A stretch of 59,651 nucleotides of DNA from an uncultured bacterium. Its GTDB lineage: Bacteria; Verrucomicrobiota; Kiritimatiellia; CAIKKV01; CAITUY01. The notes below the pieces were generated by a model. That model did no database searches. It saw only the letters and a program-made list of their open reading frames with translations, and had not been told where the DNA came from. Each line of letters starts with the position of its first letter. Positions within the stretch are counted from its first letter, which is position 1. The DNA lies in the NCBI GenBank assembly GCA_903958395.1, contig CAJBSZ010000496.1:1-59651 (forward strand), given 5' to 3'. This document shows, piece by piece, positions 25,981-35,565 of the stretch. A program made the translations under genes and the position numbers.

Positions 25981-26037
25981 ATGATATGGGGTGAGCCCCC
26001 CCATATTGATCGTTGAAGCACTGAATCCTTACAACTC

Positions 26038-29000
26038 ATGAAAACAAAAATATCGATGATGCTCATGATGGTGGCTGCGGGCTTTCTCAATCCGGCCTAT
26101 GCACAGGGCGTTCTGACCCTAAACCTCGGGGGCTCATGGCAGGTTTCAAAGGTTGGTGATCCTGAAATGATCCCCGCCACGGTGCCGGGCTGCATCCATA
26201 CGGACCTGTTGGCGGCCGGAAAGATTCCTGATCCCTACTTCGGCGACAACGAGAAGAAGGTCCAGTGGGTCAGTAACGCGGCGTGGGTGTACCGCCGGTC
26301 ATTTGATGTCGCCGCCGACCTGCTGGCACACGAGCGAGTGCTTTTGCGTTGCGAAGGACTCGATACGCTGGCCACGATCATGATCAACGGCTCAAAGGTT
26401 GGTCGCACCGACAATATGTTCAGGACGTATGAATTCGATGTCAGAACACTGCTTAGGCCCGGAACTAACTCAATTGAAGTCAGGTTTGACTCCGTGCTGC
26501 CCTACATTCAGGCCCGAGAAAAGGAGCGACACCTGCCTACCTGGGCCTACCCCGGATCAGGCTACATCCGGAAGGAGCCCTGCAATTTCGGCTGGGATTG
26601 GGGGCCTACGCTGATCACCTGTGGCATCTGGAAAACCATCGGGTTAGTCGCTTTCAATACGGGTCGGATCGATGATGTGATGATCTCCCAGGATCACAGC
26701 AAGCCCGGCACAGTCGGGCTCAAGATCGATGTGGCGGCCGATGCCTTCGGCTCAGACAAGTTGAAATTCAAAGCCTCTGCAAGCCTTGCCGGCAAGGCGG
26801 TGGGATCGGCCAGCGACGAACTTAATGGCGGCAAGGGCAAGACCGTGATTTCCATTTCCAACCCCAAACTCTGGTGGCCGGCGGGCATGGGGTCGCAACC
26901 ACTCTATACTGTCAAAGTCGAATTGCTGGACGCAGGCGGAAAGCTTCTGGACACAGCCACCCGCCGCATCGGGTTAAGGGTGATGAAGGTTTATCAGAAA
27001 GCCGCGGATGCCCCAATGCAGTTTAAAGTGAACGGGGTAATGTTCTTCGCCAAGGGCGCCAACTGGATCCCGGCGGACAATTTTCCTAACCGGATCCCGA
27101 AGGGGACGCTCCATCGCTATATCGAAGACGCGGTGGCGGCCAACATGAACACCTTGAGATTCTGGGGTGGCGGTCGTTATGAGGAGGACGAACTATTTGA
27201 CGCCTGCGACGAACTCGGCATCTGCATCTGGCTCGACTTCAAGTTCGCCTGCTCGACGTATCCGGCATTCGACGAGTCCTTTCTCAACAACGTCAAACAG
27301 GAAACCAGGGACAATCTCCGCCGATTGAGACACCATCCCTCCCTTGCGGTGTTGTGCGGCAACAACGAAATCATGTTCTTCCGGGACAAAACCTGGTCCG
27401 ACAAAAAGATGGGCGAGGAAGATTATTATAAACTTTTCAGGGATACCCTCGGGGGGCAGGTCAAGAAATTTGCCCCGCAGGTGGACTATGTAACCGGCTC
27501 GCCCGACTGTGGCGATGAGCACTTCTGGGGGGTGTGGCATGGAGGAAAACCGTTTGAAGCCTACCGGAACGTCCATGGATTCGTGAGTGAGTTCGGATTC
27601 CAGTCCTTTCCCGGACCAAAAACCGTCCAGGCCTTCACCGGACCGGCTGATCGGAATTCAGCCTATTCGGAAACGATGCTTTACCATATGCGATCAGGCC
27701 GCATGTACATGGACGGCAAGGAAAATGGCAGGATAGGCACCGACAAACTCATGAAACTGGTGAACCAGTATTTCAAGAAGCCTAAGGATTTTGAAAGCAC
27801 CCTGTGGTTGAGCCAGATCAACCAGGGTTTCGGAATCAAATACGGCGCCGAGTCCTGGCGCAGGGACATGCCTCGATCCATGGGCTGTGTGTACTGGCAG
27901 TACAACGACATCTGGCCAGGCTCGTCCTGGTCCTCGGTGGACTATTTCGGCCGCTGGAAGGCCTTGCACTACATGGCCAGACGGTTTTATGCGCCTCTGT
28001 TGGTGTCCGGCCTTGAAGAGCCCCGGTCGGGAACCGTGGATGTGTATGTGACCAGCGACCGGCGGGAAAGCTGCAGCGGAAATCTCTCCTGGCGTGTCAC
28101 CGACCTTGCCGGCAAGAAGGTCAAGAGCGGTTCCGTGAAGGTTGAGATAATGGCGAACTCAAGCCGTCAGGTTCATTCTCTTCTGTTAAAGGAAGAAATT
28201 CAGAAGCTGGGCGCCAATAACATGATCGTCTGGTTGGCGCTTGATGTGGCTGGCAAACGGGAATCTGACAACATGGTGACCTTTGTTTATCCCAAGGAAT
28301 TGGACCTGGTCGACCCCAAGCTTTCCGCCGACATCGCTGAAAAGAAGGGCCAGTTTGTCGTGACCCTGAATGCGCAACATCCCGCCCTGTGGACCTGGCT
28401 GGAACTTGATGGAGAGGAGGCGCGGTATTCCGACAACTTCGTGCATGTGACCCGGGAGTGCCCCGTGGCCATCACGGTAACGCCGGCCAGGCCAATGAGC
28501 CGGGAAGCTTTTCAAAAAGCGCTTAAGATGCGCAGCCTGATCGACACCTATCGCCCCCCTCCTGCCCCGCAGGAAATTCATTCATGCGCACCACAGTCGG
28601 GCATCCCCCTCTGCGGCGTAGTGGATACCAACCGGGTGTTGGTTGATTTTGCCAGGGATCGTCCCGATGTTACCGGCACCCAGACAAAGTTTAAACTGGA
28701 CCACGCTCTGGAATTGACCTTCGGTGAGCGGGGTGGTTTTGCCACGCTGAAGGTCCCGGAACGGGACGGGTGGAATCTGGATGCGTATGTGGCGGTGGCC
28801 GTTGATCTCAAGAACACGGGAACGAAACCGGTGACCCTCCTGGGCAAGATCAATAACAACACAACCTGCGCTTCGCTGGCACACCTTGAACCCGGAGAGG
28901 CCGACACACTGGTGCTCTTCCTTTTCCGCAAGGGCCATGTGACGCGTTTTGAGGGAATGAACGGCGCGCCGGGCGGCGACATCCATTTCTGGGGTGGATA

Positions 29001-30312
29001 CGAGCGGATGGTGGTCAAAGACATGGAATTCTGCGATCTGGACGGTCAGGCCGCGGGAGGAAAAGTCGAAATCACAACGATCCGGGCGATTGGCAAGCAC
29101 CTGGAACTCAATCCCGCCGGGGACGTATTCTTCCCTTTCGTCGACCGTTTTGGCCAATATCGCCATGCCAGTTGGCCCAACAAAGTCAGCACTGAGAACG
29201 ACATCAAAGTCTTCGCCCGAAATGAAGCGGCGGCCCTCAAAGCCCATCCGCGCTGTGCCGATTGGGACAAGTTCGGCGGCTGGGCGGGGGGGCCCAAGCG
29301 TGAGGCCACGGGGCATTTCCGGACGGAAAAGGTCAATGGCAAGTGGTGGCTTGTTGACCCCGAGGGAGCCCTGTTCTGGTCAATCGGAGTCAATGGCGTT
29401 GGCTTCGGTTCGGCTACCCGTGTGCAGGGACGGGAGCGCTATTTTTCATCCATTCCCGAGGCAGGATTACGTAAAGGCGGCGTAGATTTCACGGTGGCCA
29501 ATAGTCTGCTTAAATATGGACCGGACTGGCACAACACCTCCATCGCCCTCACCCACGCGCGGCTCTCATCGTGGGGCATGAACACCTGCGGGAACTGGTC
29601 GGATAAGGACATCTATCTGACTCACAAGACCCCCTACGTGGTGGCTGTTCATCTTGGCGAAAAGAAGGGCGCGGAGGCGATTGCGACCCGGGGCAATGAA
29701 ACGGCTCTGCGGGAGGCGCTCAAAAGGGCCTTGGCAAAACACGCGGAATCCGCTGAGGATCCGTGGTGTCTCGGCTATTTCATCGACAACGAGCTCAATT
29801 GGAAGTTTGTCCCGGATATCGACATGTATTTCCGCGTGGTGAAGGAAGAAATGGCGCTCGCTGCACCGAAGAAACTCTACCTGGGCAGCCGCATTCACAA
29901 CGGCAACCGCGAGGCCCTTGAGGCCAGCGCAAAGTATTGTGATGTGGTAAGCATCAACTGCTACGAGCATTCCCCTGCCGAAACCCCGCTGGACAAGCCG
30001 TATCTCATCGGAGAGTTCCACTTCGGGGCGCTTGATCGCGGCATGTTGGCCACGGGACTCCGGTCAGCAAGTAATCAACGGCAGCGCGCGAACAGCTACA
30101 AGCACTACATGCTCGAGGCGATCAAGCGCCCGAATATCGTCGGCGCACACTGGTTCACCTTTCACGAGCAGCCCGTTACGGGGCGGGGCGACGGAGAGAA
30201 TTACCAGATCGGCCTGGTAGATATTTGTGATACCCCTTATTCCGAATTGGTCAGCGCCATCCGGGAGACAGGAGAAAGCCTGTACCGGTTGAGAAACACG
30301 GACAGCAAGTAA
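26038..30312 (+). CDS. GH2 beta-mannosidase-like / GH50 agarase-like fusion
   Basis: A secreted protein of 1,424 residues with a signal peptide (cleavage near AYAQG, residue 23). Residues about 28-830 are a GH2 enzyme of beta-mannosidase type: LGGSWQV and TVPGCIHTDLL at the start, the sugar-binding fold, CGNNE with Glu444 as proton donor, and VSEFGFQSFPG with Glu518 as nucleophile. Residues about 860-1424 form a second catalytic unit resembling GH50 beta-agarases: GKWWLVDPEGALFWSIGVNG, YFIDNEL with likely acid/base Glu1252, and YLIGEFHFG with likely nucleophile Glu1326. Both active sites look intact. The length is about twice that of either family. Expected activities are removal of beta-linked sugars by the first half and cleavage of a beta-galactan-like backbone by the second, but specificity of both is uncertain. 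Operator-like sites lie upstream. Confidence 0.82.
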   Translation: MKTKISMMLMMVAAGFLNPAYAQGVLTLNLGGSWQVSKVGDPEMIPATVPGCIHTDLLAAGKIPDPYFGDNEKKVQWVSNAAWVYRRSFDVAADLLAHERVLLRCEGLDTLATIMINGSKVGRTDNMFRTYEFDVRTLLRPGTNSIEVRFDSVLPYIQAREKERHLPTWAYPGSGYIRKEPCNFGWDWGPTLITCGIWKTIGLVAFNTGRIDDVMISQDHSKPGTVGLKIDVAADAFGSDKLKFKASASLAGKAVGSASDELNGGKGKTVISISNPKLWWPAGMGSQPLYTVKVELLDAGGKLLDTATRRIGLRVMKVYQKAADAPMQFKVNGVMFFAKGANWIPADNFPNRIPKGTLHRYIEDAVAANMNTLRFWGGGRYEEDELFDACDELGICIWLDFKFACSTYPAFDESFLNNVKQETRDNLRRLRHHPSLAVLCGNNEIMFFRDKTWSDKKMGEEDYYKLFRDTLGGQVKKFAPQVDYVTGSPDCGDEHFWGVWHGGKPFEAYRNVHGFVSEFGFQSFPGPKTVQAFTGPADRNSAYSETMLYHMRSGRMYMDGKENGRIGTDKLMKLVNQYFKKPKDFESTLWLSQINQGFGIKYGAESWRRDMPRSMGCVYWQYNDIWPGSSWSSVDYFGRWKALHYMARRFYAPLLVSGLEEPRSGTVDVYVTSDRRESCSGNLSWRVTDLAGKKVKSGSVKVEIMANSSRQVHSLLLKEEIQKLGANNMIVWLALDVAGKRESDNMVTFVYPKELDLVDPKLSADIAEKKGQFVVTLNAQHPALWTWLELDGEEARYSDNFVHVTRECPVAITVTPARPMSREAFQKALKMRSLIDTYRPPPAPQEIHSCAPQSGIPLCGVVDTNRVLVDFARDRPDVTGTQTKFKLDHALELTFGERGGFATLKVPERDGWNLDAYVAVAVDLKNTGTKPVTLLGKINNNTTCASLAHLEPGEADTLVLFLFRKGHVTRFEGMNGAPGGDIHFWGGYERMVVKDMEFCDLDGQAAGGKVEITTIRAIGKHLELNPAGDVFFPFVDRFGQYRHASWPNKVSTENDIKVFARNEAAALKAHPRCADWDKFGGWAGGPKREATGHFRTEKVNGKWWLVDPEGALFWSIGVNGVGFGSATRVQGRERYFSSIPEAGLRKGGVDFTVANSLLKYGPDWHNTSIALTHARLSSWGMNTCGNWSDKDIYLTHKTPYVVAVHLGEKKGAEAIATRGNETALREALKRALAKHAESAEDPWCLGYFIDNELNWKFVPDIDMYFRVVKEEMALAAPKKLYLGSRIHNGNREALEASAKYCDVVSINCYEHSPAETPLDKPYLIGEFHFGALDRGMLATGLRSASNQRQRANSYKHYMLEAIKRPNIVGAHWFTFHEQPVTGRGDGENYQIGLVDICDTPYSELVSAIRETGESLYRLRNTDSK

Positions 30313-30350
30313 GATTTACCGGTTATGCGGGACACATGAAATGGATACGA

Positions 30351-30368
30351 CTAGGAGCAAGCTCCTAG
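30351..30368. repeat. Hairpin with GCTTG-type loop
   Basis: The 18-base CTAGGAGCAAGCTCCTAG is perfectly self-complementary apart from its central loop. On the minus strand it reads stem CTAGGA, loop GCTTGC, stem TCCTAG. It lies between the fusion gene and the sulfatase gene. It could be a transcript-processing or attenuating structure. Its loop resembles those of the element at 45143-45252. Confidence 0.6.
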
Positions 30369-30411
30369 CGCTACAACGATGATGGAGAACCATAAGTGAT
30401 GGAGAATAACC

Positions 30412-31992
30412 GTGAATAATATTTTCCAATTATCTTTCATCTTGTTGGTGGCATCATCACCGTTGTTAGCCGCGCCTGACAAGGTTGCTCCGTCAAAACC
30501 CAACATCCTGTTCATCATGGCTGACGACCACGCCTGGCAGGCGGTCAGTGCGTATGGGGAGTCGCGCCATCTCATCCAGACGCCGAACATCGACCGGCTG
30601 GCAAGCGAAGGAATACGGTTCGACCGCTATCTGGTGAACAATTCGCTTTGCGGTCCCAGCCGTGCCGCGATCCTCACCGGAACCTACAGCCACATCAACG
30701 GCTTCTACAACAACACCAACTGCCGGTTTGACGGATCCCAGACCACTTTCCCCAAGCTGCTCCGGAAAGCCGGGTACCAGACCGCCATGATCGGCAAGTG
30801 GCATCTGGAAACCGACCCTACCGGTTTTGATCACTGGGAAATCCTGCCAGGGCAGGGCCGCTACTACAACCCGCCGATGATCCGCGACGGCAAACCGGTG
30901 ACGTATCCCGGCTATGTTACGGACGTCATCACCGACCTCTCGCTGGAGTGGCTGAAACAGCGCGATCCATCCAAACCCTTCATGCTGTTATGCTGGCAGA
31001 AGGCCCCGCATCGCGAATGGGAACCGGCCCCAAGAGACCTGAATTTCGACCACGACCGTACCTATCCCCTGCCGGACAGCCTCTTCGATGATTACTCTGG
31101 CCGCGGCCGGGCTGAGCATGACCAGAACATGACCATCGCCAAAACGATGCGCATGAACGAGGACTGCAAACTCACCGCCCCGAAAGATCTCTCGGCAGAA
31201 CAGAAAAAGTCCTGGGATGCTTACTATGCGCCGCGAAACGAAGCCTTCCTGAAACAGAATCTCACCGGACGGGCGCTCACGGAGTGGAAATACAACCGTT
31301 ACATGCACGATTACCTCGGGTGCGTCAAGGGGGTGGACGATAACGTCGGCCGCATCCTGAAATACCTCGACGAGACCGGCCTTGCGACCAACACCATTGT
31401 CATTTATTCGTCCGACCAGGGCTTCTTCCTCGGCGAACACGGCTGGTTCGACAAACGCTGGATTTTCCAGGAATCCGCGCGCGCCCCGCTGCTCATCCGC
31501 TGGCCCGGGACCATCAGGGCCGGCAGCGTGAACAAGGACCTGGTGTGCAACCTCGATTTCGCCGAAACCTTCCTGCAAGTTGCCCAGACACCCATCCCTG
31601 ACCGGATGCAGGGGCGCAGTTTCCTGCCTGTGCTGCAGGGCACCACGCCGGCTGACTGGCGCAAGGCGTTTTACTACCATTATTATGAATATCCCGCCTT
31701 CCATAAGGTTCGACCGCACTACGGAGTGATCACTGACCGCTATACTCTGGCACATTTTTACGCGCCCGATGTGGACTACTGGGAACTCTTCGATCGAGAC
31801 AAGGACCCAGGAGAGATGCGTAGCGTGTTCAATAATCCCGCTTACGCGGATGTACAAGCAGGACTGATACAGGAGGTTCTTCGCCAGCGAAAACAATTGA
31901 AGGAACCCAACAAGGATGATCCCAAGGCATTCGGCCCTTTTGATGAATGGCCGGTATCGGACGCGCCAGCAAAGAAGGTGCGGAATAAATGA
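30412..31992 (+). CDS. Sulfatase (S1 family), secreted, Cys-type
   Basis: A 526-residue sulfatase starting at GTG; GGAG lies 8 bases upstream and a signal peptide (ending SSPLLAA) follows directly. Metal-site motif IMADDH (35-40), formylglycine motif CGPSRAA with Cys80, GKWHLE with the catalytic Lys and His, and YSSDQGFFLGEHGWFDKRW near the C-terminal metal site. The DQG(F/Y)xLGEHG pattern is common in one large branch of S1 sulfatases, whose members act on varied sulfated glycans. The stop overlaps the start of the next gene by 4 bases (ATGA), so the two are translationally coupled. Substrate unknown. Confidence 0.93.
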   Translation: MNNIFQLSFILLVASSPLLAAPDKVAPSKPNILFIMADDHAWQAVSAYGESRHLIQTPNIDRLASEGIRFDRYLVNNSLCGPSRAAILTGTYSHINGFYNNTNCRFDGSQTTFPKLLRKAGYQTAMIGKWHLETDPTGFDHWEILPGQGRYYNPPMIRDGKPVTYPGYVTDVITDLSLEWLKQRDPSKPFMLLCWQKAPHREWEPAPRDLNFDHDRTYPLPDSLFDDYSGRGRAEHDQNMTIAKTMRMNEDCKLTAPKDLSAEQKKSWDAYYAPRNEAFLKQNLTGRALTEWKYNRYMHDYLGCVKGVDDNVGRILKYLDETGLATNTIVIYSSDQGFFLGEHGWFDKRWIFQESARAPLLIRWPGTIRAGSVNKDLVCNLDFAETFLQVAQTPIPDRMQGRSFLPVLQGTTPADWRKAFYYHYYEYPAFHKVRPHYGVITDRYTLAHFYAPDVDYWELFDRDKDPGEMRSVFNNPAYADVQAGLIQEVLRQRKQLKEPNKDDPKAFGPFDEWPVSDAPAKKVRNK

Positions 31993-34274
31993 AACACACC
32001 ACCATACTCCTTGCCACCCTGCTACTGACGCCACTTTCATCCCTCGATGCCTCTGAACACTACGTCGCGACAAACGGCGACAATGAAGCCTCAGGCACCC
32101 TCGGTGCCCCCTTCCGGACGATCCAGCGGGCTTTTGAAAAGGCCGGTCCGGGCGATACGATCTTCCTCGGGGGCGGCACCTACCGCGAGGCGGTCTCCCT
32201 GAAAAACAAATCCGGGAAGGCGGGTGCACCCATCACGCTGAGGGCTTATCCGGGAGAGAAGCCGGTTCTCTCGGGCTTGGATGTGCTTAAACTGGAATGG
32301 AAGGAAACACCGCAGGCAGGTGTCTTTGCCGCCCCTTATGATGCCACGTCGATCTCACAGCTGTTCTTCAACGGGAAACCGATGCTGGAGGCGCGCTGGC
32401 CCAATGTGCCACGGGATTCCAAGGGCGATTGGAACTTCTTCGCGCCAGAAGTCTGGGCAACGGTCGATGCCGAGGGCAACGGCTACGGGACCATGGTGGA
32501 TTCCGATTTGGCGGCCACGGACTGGAATGTCACCGGTGCTCAGGCCATGCTCAATGTGGACCATCAGTTCTCCTGCTGGACCCGCCCGGTGATAACCCAC
32601 GCCGCAGGATCAACCACCTTCTATTATGACAAAACCCTGGGGACAAGTGTCTTCAAGAATGACGAGACGGGTGGCAATCCGCACTTGAAAGACGACCTCT
32701 ATTTCCTCTTCGGAATGCAACCGTTTCTTGATGTGCCGGGGGAGTGGTTCTTCGACGCGGTGAAAAAGCTGCTCTATGTGTATGCCCCGACCGGCAAGAG
32801 TCCCGCCGAGGGTCAGCTTGAGATCAAAAGGCGCGATTGGGGTTTCACAGCGGACAAGGACTCCAACTACCTGACCATCGACGGCATTTGCTTTTTCGGA
32901 ACGGCCTTCAAATTCGGCAAGGATTACAACAACAAGAGTTCGCACATCATTTTTCGCAACAACAGCGTCATTGAAAGTTCGGGGAGTGATTATCTGAGTT
33001 TACCCAATGGCCATCCCGTTTCACAGACAGACAAGGTCATGCCAACCATGGATGCGGACAACTCCCAGGTGGTGAACAACACGTTCGCGTATGGGGCGCT
33101 CAGTGGCCTCTACATAGGAGGCTTTGACAACCTGATCGAGAACAACCTCTTCCATGACTTCTGTCGCGCCTCGTCACTCAACTATCCGCCCTTGCAGGTC
33201 AGCAAGGCGTGGCCGGCCATGATCGGCAAGGCGGGGCGTGCCATCGTCCGGCATAACACCTTTGCGCGCAGCGGCGGGATTCAAGTTCAGATCGCGCAAG
33301 AAGGCAACCAGTTTTACTTGAACGAGATTCGGGATTCATTCCTCGCGTGCCATGGGGGCAATAAGGACACCTCCGCGCTCTACACCCAGAACGTGTTTTG
33401 CAACGGAACCCGTTTCCACCACAACTGGGTACACGGGGGCTACTCGGGGAAGCCTCCGTTCCATTGGGGGGGAGGGATCGGCATTCGCGGTGACGACAAG
33501 ACCGCCGGCCTGACGGTGGACCACAATGTGACTTGGGATCTGGGCGCCTGCGGCATCGAGATCAAAAGTCCCGACAACCCGACCCCGGAACAGGCCAATC
33601 ACTGCCTGAACAACACGGTCTTCAACCACAGTTCCTACAACGACATCAAATCCGCGATTATTATTCCGACGATCCAGGCGGACCATAACATCCACAGCCG
33701 CCTGGCCAACAATCTGGCGGATTCCTACTACGGATGGTGGAATGCGAAGCCTCTGGGCAAGTTGAAGCTGTTTAGCAACAACACCGCTTCCTTTGATCCT
33801 GCCAAACAGCTCGTCAACGTGGCGTGGTTCGACTTCCGTCCCGCCGCCGATGCCACAAACATCATTGACGGCGGAGTCGTTGTCGAGGGAATCACTGGCC
33901 GGGTGGTCGGTGGAGCTCCGGATATCGGGGCTTATGAACGCGGCGACTCCGTCTATTGGATTCCCGGCCAGAGATTGACGAAGGCGAGCTTTCCGATCGT
34001 GCCCGACAAGGCGCAGAACGTGCCTGCGGACCGGGATGTACTCATGTGGCGCCCGGCTTATGGAGCAACCTCCCATGTCGTAACTTTTTCACCCTCGGAA
34101 AAGGAGATGAACCAGACCTGGCCGCAGACAATCCAAAAAACGTTCCAAGCGGAGGAGACTGTCTTCACCCTTCCGGATTTGAAGTCCGGGACGACTTATT
34201 ACTGGCGCGTCGATGCGGTGATGCCCGACAAGTCCGTGGTCAAGGGAGACCTCTGGAGCTTCAAGACAAAATAA
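31989..34274 (+). CDS. Right-handed beta-helix protein with C-terminal Fn3-like domain
   Basis: A secreted protein of 761 residues with a signal peptide ending SSLDAS. The start YVATNGDNEASGTLGAPFRTIQRAFEKAGPGDTI is the classic opening of a parallel beta-helix (DUF1565-like) found in polysaccharide lyases and related glycan enzymes. Helix rungs rich in N-N pairs follow (IIFRNNSVIE, NSQVVNNTFAYG, IENNLFHDF, VRHNTFAR, VDHNVTWD). Residues about 660-761 resemble a fibronectin-III-like domain (LMWRPAYGATSHVVTFSPSE ... TYYWRVDAV). It overlaps the sulfatase stop by 4 bases. A lyase or hydrolase role on a sulfated or uronic polysaccharide is plausible, but I cannot assign a family or catalytic residues. 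Confidence 0.8.
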   Translation: MKHTTILLATLLLTPLSSLDASEHYVATNGDNEASGTLGAPFRTIQRAFEKAGPGDTIFLGGGTYREAVSLKNKSGKAGAPITLRAYPGEKPVLSGLDVLKLEWKETPQAGVFAAPYDATSISQLFFNGKPMLEARWPNVPRDSKGDWNFFAPEVWATVDAEGNGYGTMVDSDLAATDWNVTGAQAMLNVDHQFSCWTRPVITHAAGSTTFYYDKTLGTSVFKNDETGGNPHLKDDLYFLFGMQPFLDVPGEWFFDAVKKLLYVYAPTGKSPAEGQLEIKRRDWGFTADKDSNYLTIDGICFFGTAFKFGKDYNNKSSHIIFRNNSVIESSGSDYLSLPNGHPVSQTDKVMPTMDADNSQVVNNTFAYGALSGLYIGGFDNLIENNLFHDFCRASSLNYPPLQVSKAWPAMIGKAGRAIVRHNTFARSGGIQVQIAQEGNQFYLNEIRDSFLACHGGNKDTSALYTQNVFCNGTRFHHNWVHGGYSGKPPFHWGGGIGIRGDDKTAGLTVDHNVTWDLGACGIEIKSPDNPTPEQANHCLNNTVFNHSSYNDIKSAIIIPTIQADHNIHSRLANNLADSYYGWWNAKPLGKLKLFSNNTASFDPAKQLVNVAWFDFRPAADATNIIDGGVVVEGITGRVVGGAPDIGAYERGDSVYWIPGQRLTKASFPIVPDKAQNVPADRDVLMWRPAYGATSHVVTFSPSEKEMNQTWPQTIQKTFQAEETVFTLPDLKSGTTYYWRVDAVMPDKSVVKGDLWSFKTK

Positions 34275-34307
34275 ATTTCCGCCGGCCTGTGCTGCGCATG
34301 GCGGATG

Positions 34308-34430
34308 AGGGCGGCCGCAGAGTCGGTCGATTTCATCAAGCCTCACAAGGCGTCCCCGTTCTTCCTCTACGTGCCGTTTTCCATGCCGCACGTTCCGCTG
34401 TATTGCAGCGAAGCCTTCAAAGGCAAATCA
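34308..34430 (+). pseudogene. Remnant of an arylsulfatase gene
   Basis: About 40 codons in one frame read like the middle of an S1 sulfatase: VDFIKPHKASPFFLYVPFSM, then PHVPLY, then EAFKGKS. There is no signal peptide, formylglycine motif or metal-site sequence on either side. The frame then runs into the antisense of the DUF6288-type gene, so the 124-codon reading at 34305-34679 is a chimera rather than a gene. The fragment lies 34 bases after the beta-helix gene, where a further sulfatase gene of that operon may once have stood. It ends where the convergent broken gene begins. Confidence 0.75.
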
Positions 34431-35565
34431 ATCGCGTGCTTTTCCGATGAGCACCAGACTGTGCTTTGGAATCGAAAATATGAACGCGGCACCCACCGTG
34501 GCCGTCATGCGGGCGTCCGCGCCGTAACCGGCATTGTCGCGGTTGGGTTGGTAATAGAAGCTTCCGTCAGGACATTGGGCAAGGGTGAACCACCAGCGGT
34601 TGGCATCCATCAATTTGCGGAAGTTCGCGGGTTCGATATTGGCCGCCAGGGCGGTGTAGGCCATGCCCATGACCGGTGAGCCGTGCGTATCGGGAAAGCT
34701 CTGCGGGTGTTCGCCGATGATCCTGGAGTGCTTCAAGGCACGCACCCGGTAAACAGGATCGGGATACGGGCTCAGATAGTTGGCGATGCCCGCCGCGCCG
34801 GTACGGCCCATATCGGCCCAGCCGTCCGGGCCGCCATTGATTTCGTCTTTATACCAGACATAACCAGTGGGGCCGGTGGCTTTCTTTAGGAATTCGTAGG
34901 CTGCGTCGTGGGCGATGCGATCGATCTTGATGCCGCAACGCTGCATCAACGCATACGACATCGCGCCTTGGGCAGTGATCATGGCGATCGGCAAGATACT
35001 GCAGCAACTCGGAGAGAATGCGTTCTGATTTCAGGCAGTTGGCTGGATACGTCGCGGAATAGGCGCCGTATTTCTGCCCTACGTTAAGTGCGACTTCCTT
35101 TGTCTCGGTGCCACGCCGCAACGTCAACGCGAGTTTGCCCTTTCCGACACCACCTTGGCAGGCTTCCAACGCGTCGGCAAACTCCGAGATTGGCCCGTCG
35201 GCACCAAACACCTTCATGCCATAACCGTTGCGGTGTTCGTGGAGAAACGGCTTGCCACCCGCTCCTGTGATGAAATCGCCGATTTCCACAAGCCCGCTTG
35301 CCGGTGTATTCGCGAAGACATACTTGACGAGCAGGGCTTTTGGCGCATTGGTCACCAGTTGCGCCCTCAGGCCGGTAATACCCAGGTTGTAAAACCAGCC
35401 GGGCACTTCGGCATCGGGGCCGGAAGCCGCACGCTGAACCCAGGGCTGACCATTGGGATGATAATGCACTTGCGCCTTCACCGATGCGGGAAGGACAAGC
35501 AGCGCGAGGTAAGCAACAAAACCGGGGAGGGTGAGGATATTCCTGGCTTTCGTGGTGATACTCAT
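34428..35565 (-). pseudogene. DUF6288-type secreted protein, frameshifted and truncated
   Basis: Two overlapping reading frames together make one protein. The first (from 35565) has a signal peptide ending VKA, then residues resembling a PDZ-like region (PGWFYNLGITGLRAQL, VEIGDFITGAGGKPF) up to NCLKSERILSELLQYL. The frame breaks near 34990-35005. The second frame resumes with MITAQGAMSYALMQRCG and contains GYVWYKDEINGGPDGWADMG, SFPDTHGSPVMGMAY, RWWFTLAQCPDGSFYYQPN and ADARMTATVGAAF, typical of DUF6288 proteins as I recall them. Some residues between the halves also seem to be missing. The gene stops at the junction with the sulfatase remnant. Its ATG overlaps the GH32 stop by 4 bases, so it was the second gene of that transcript. 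Confidence 0.8.

Larger units (their letters stand above)
25670..26037. promoter_or_regulatory. Divergent control region, repeat protein / GH2-GH50 fusion
   Basis: These 368 bases contain no gene. They hold operator-like site D near the repeat-protein start, site E near the GH2-GH50 start, and a weaker match just beyond E. The centres of D and E are 179 bases apart. A TATGAT at 25980-25985 could be a -10 for the rightward gene, without a clear -35. The middle portion (about 25800-25920) shows nothing recognisable. Confidence 0.6.

Noticed and set aside
30988-32229. A 413-codon minus-strand frame opposite the sulfatase at 30412
   Set aside because: It is antisense to a sulfatase with all catalytic motifs and shows no family features.
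34305-34679. A 124-codon open frame as a small gene
   Set aside because: Only the first 40 or so codons are protein-like (a sulfatase fragment); the rest is the antisense of the DUF6288-type gene.
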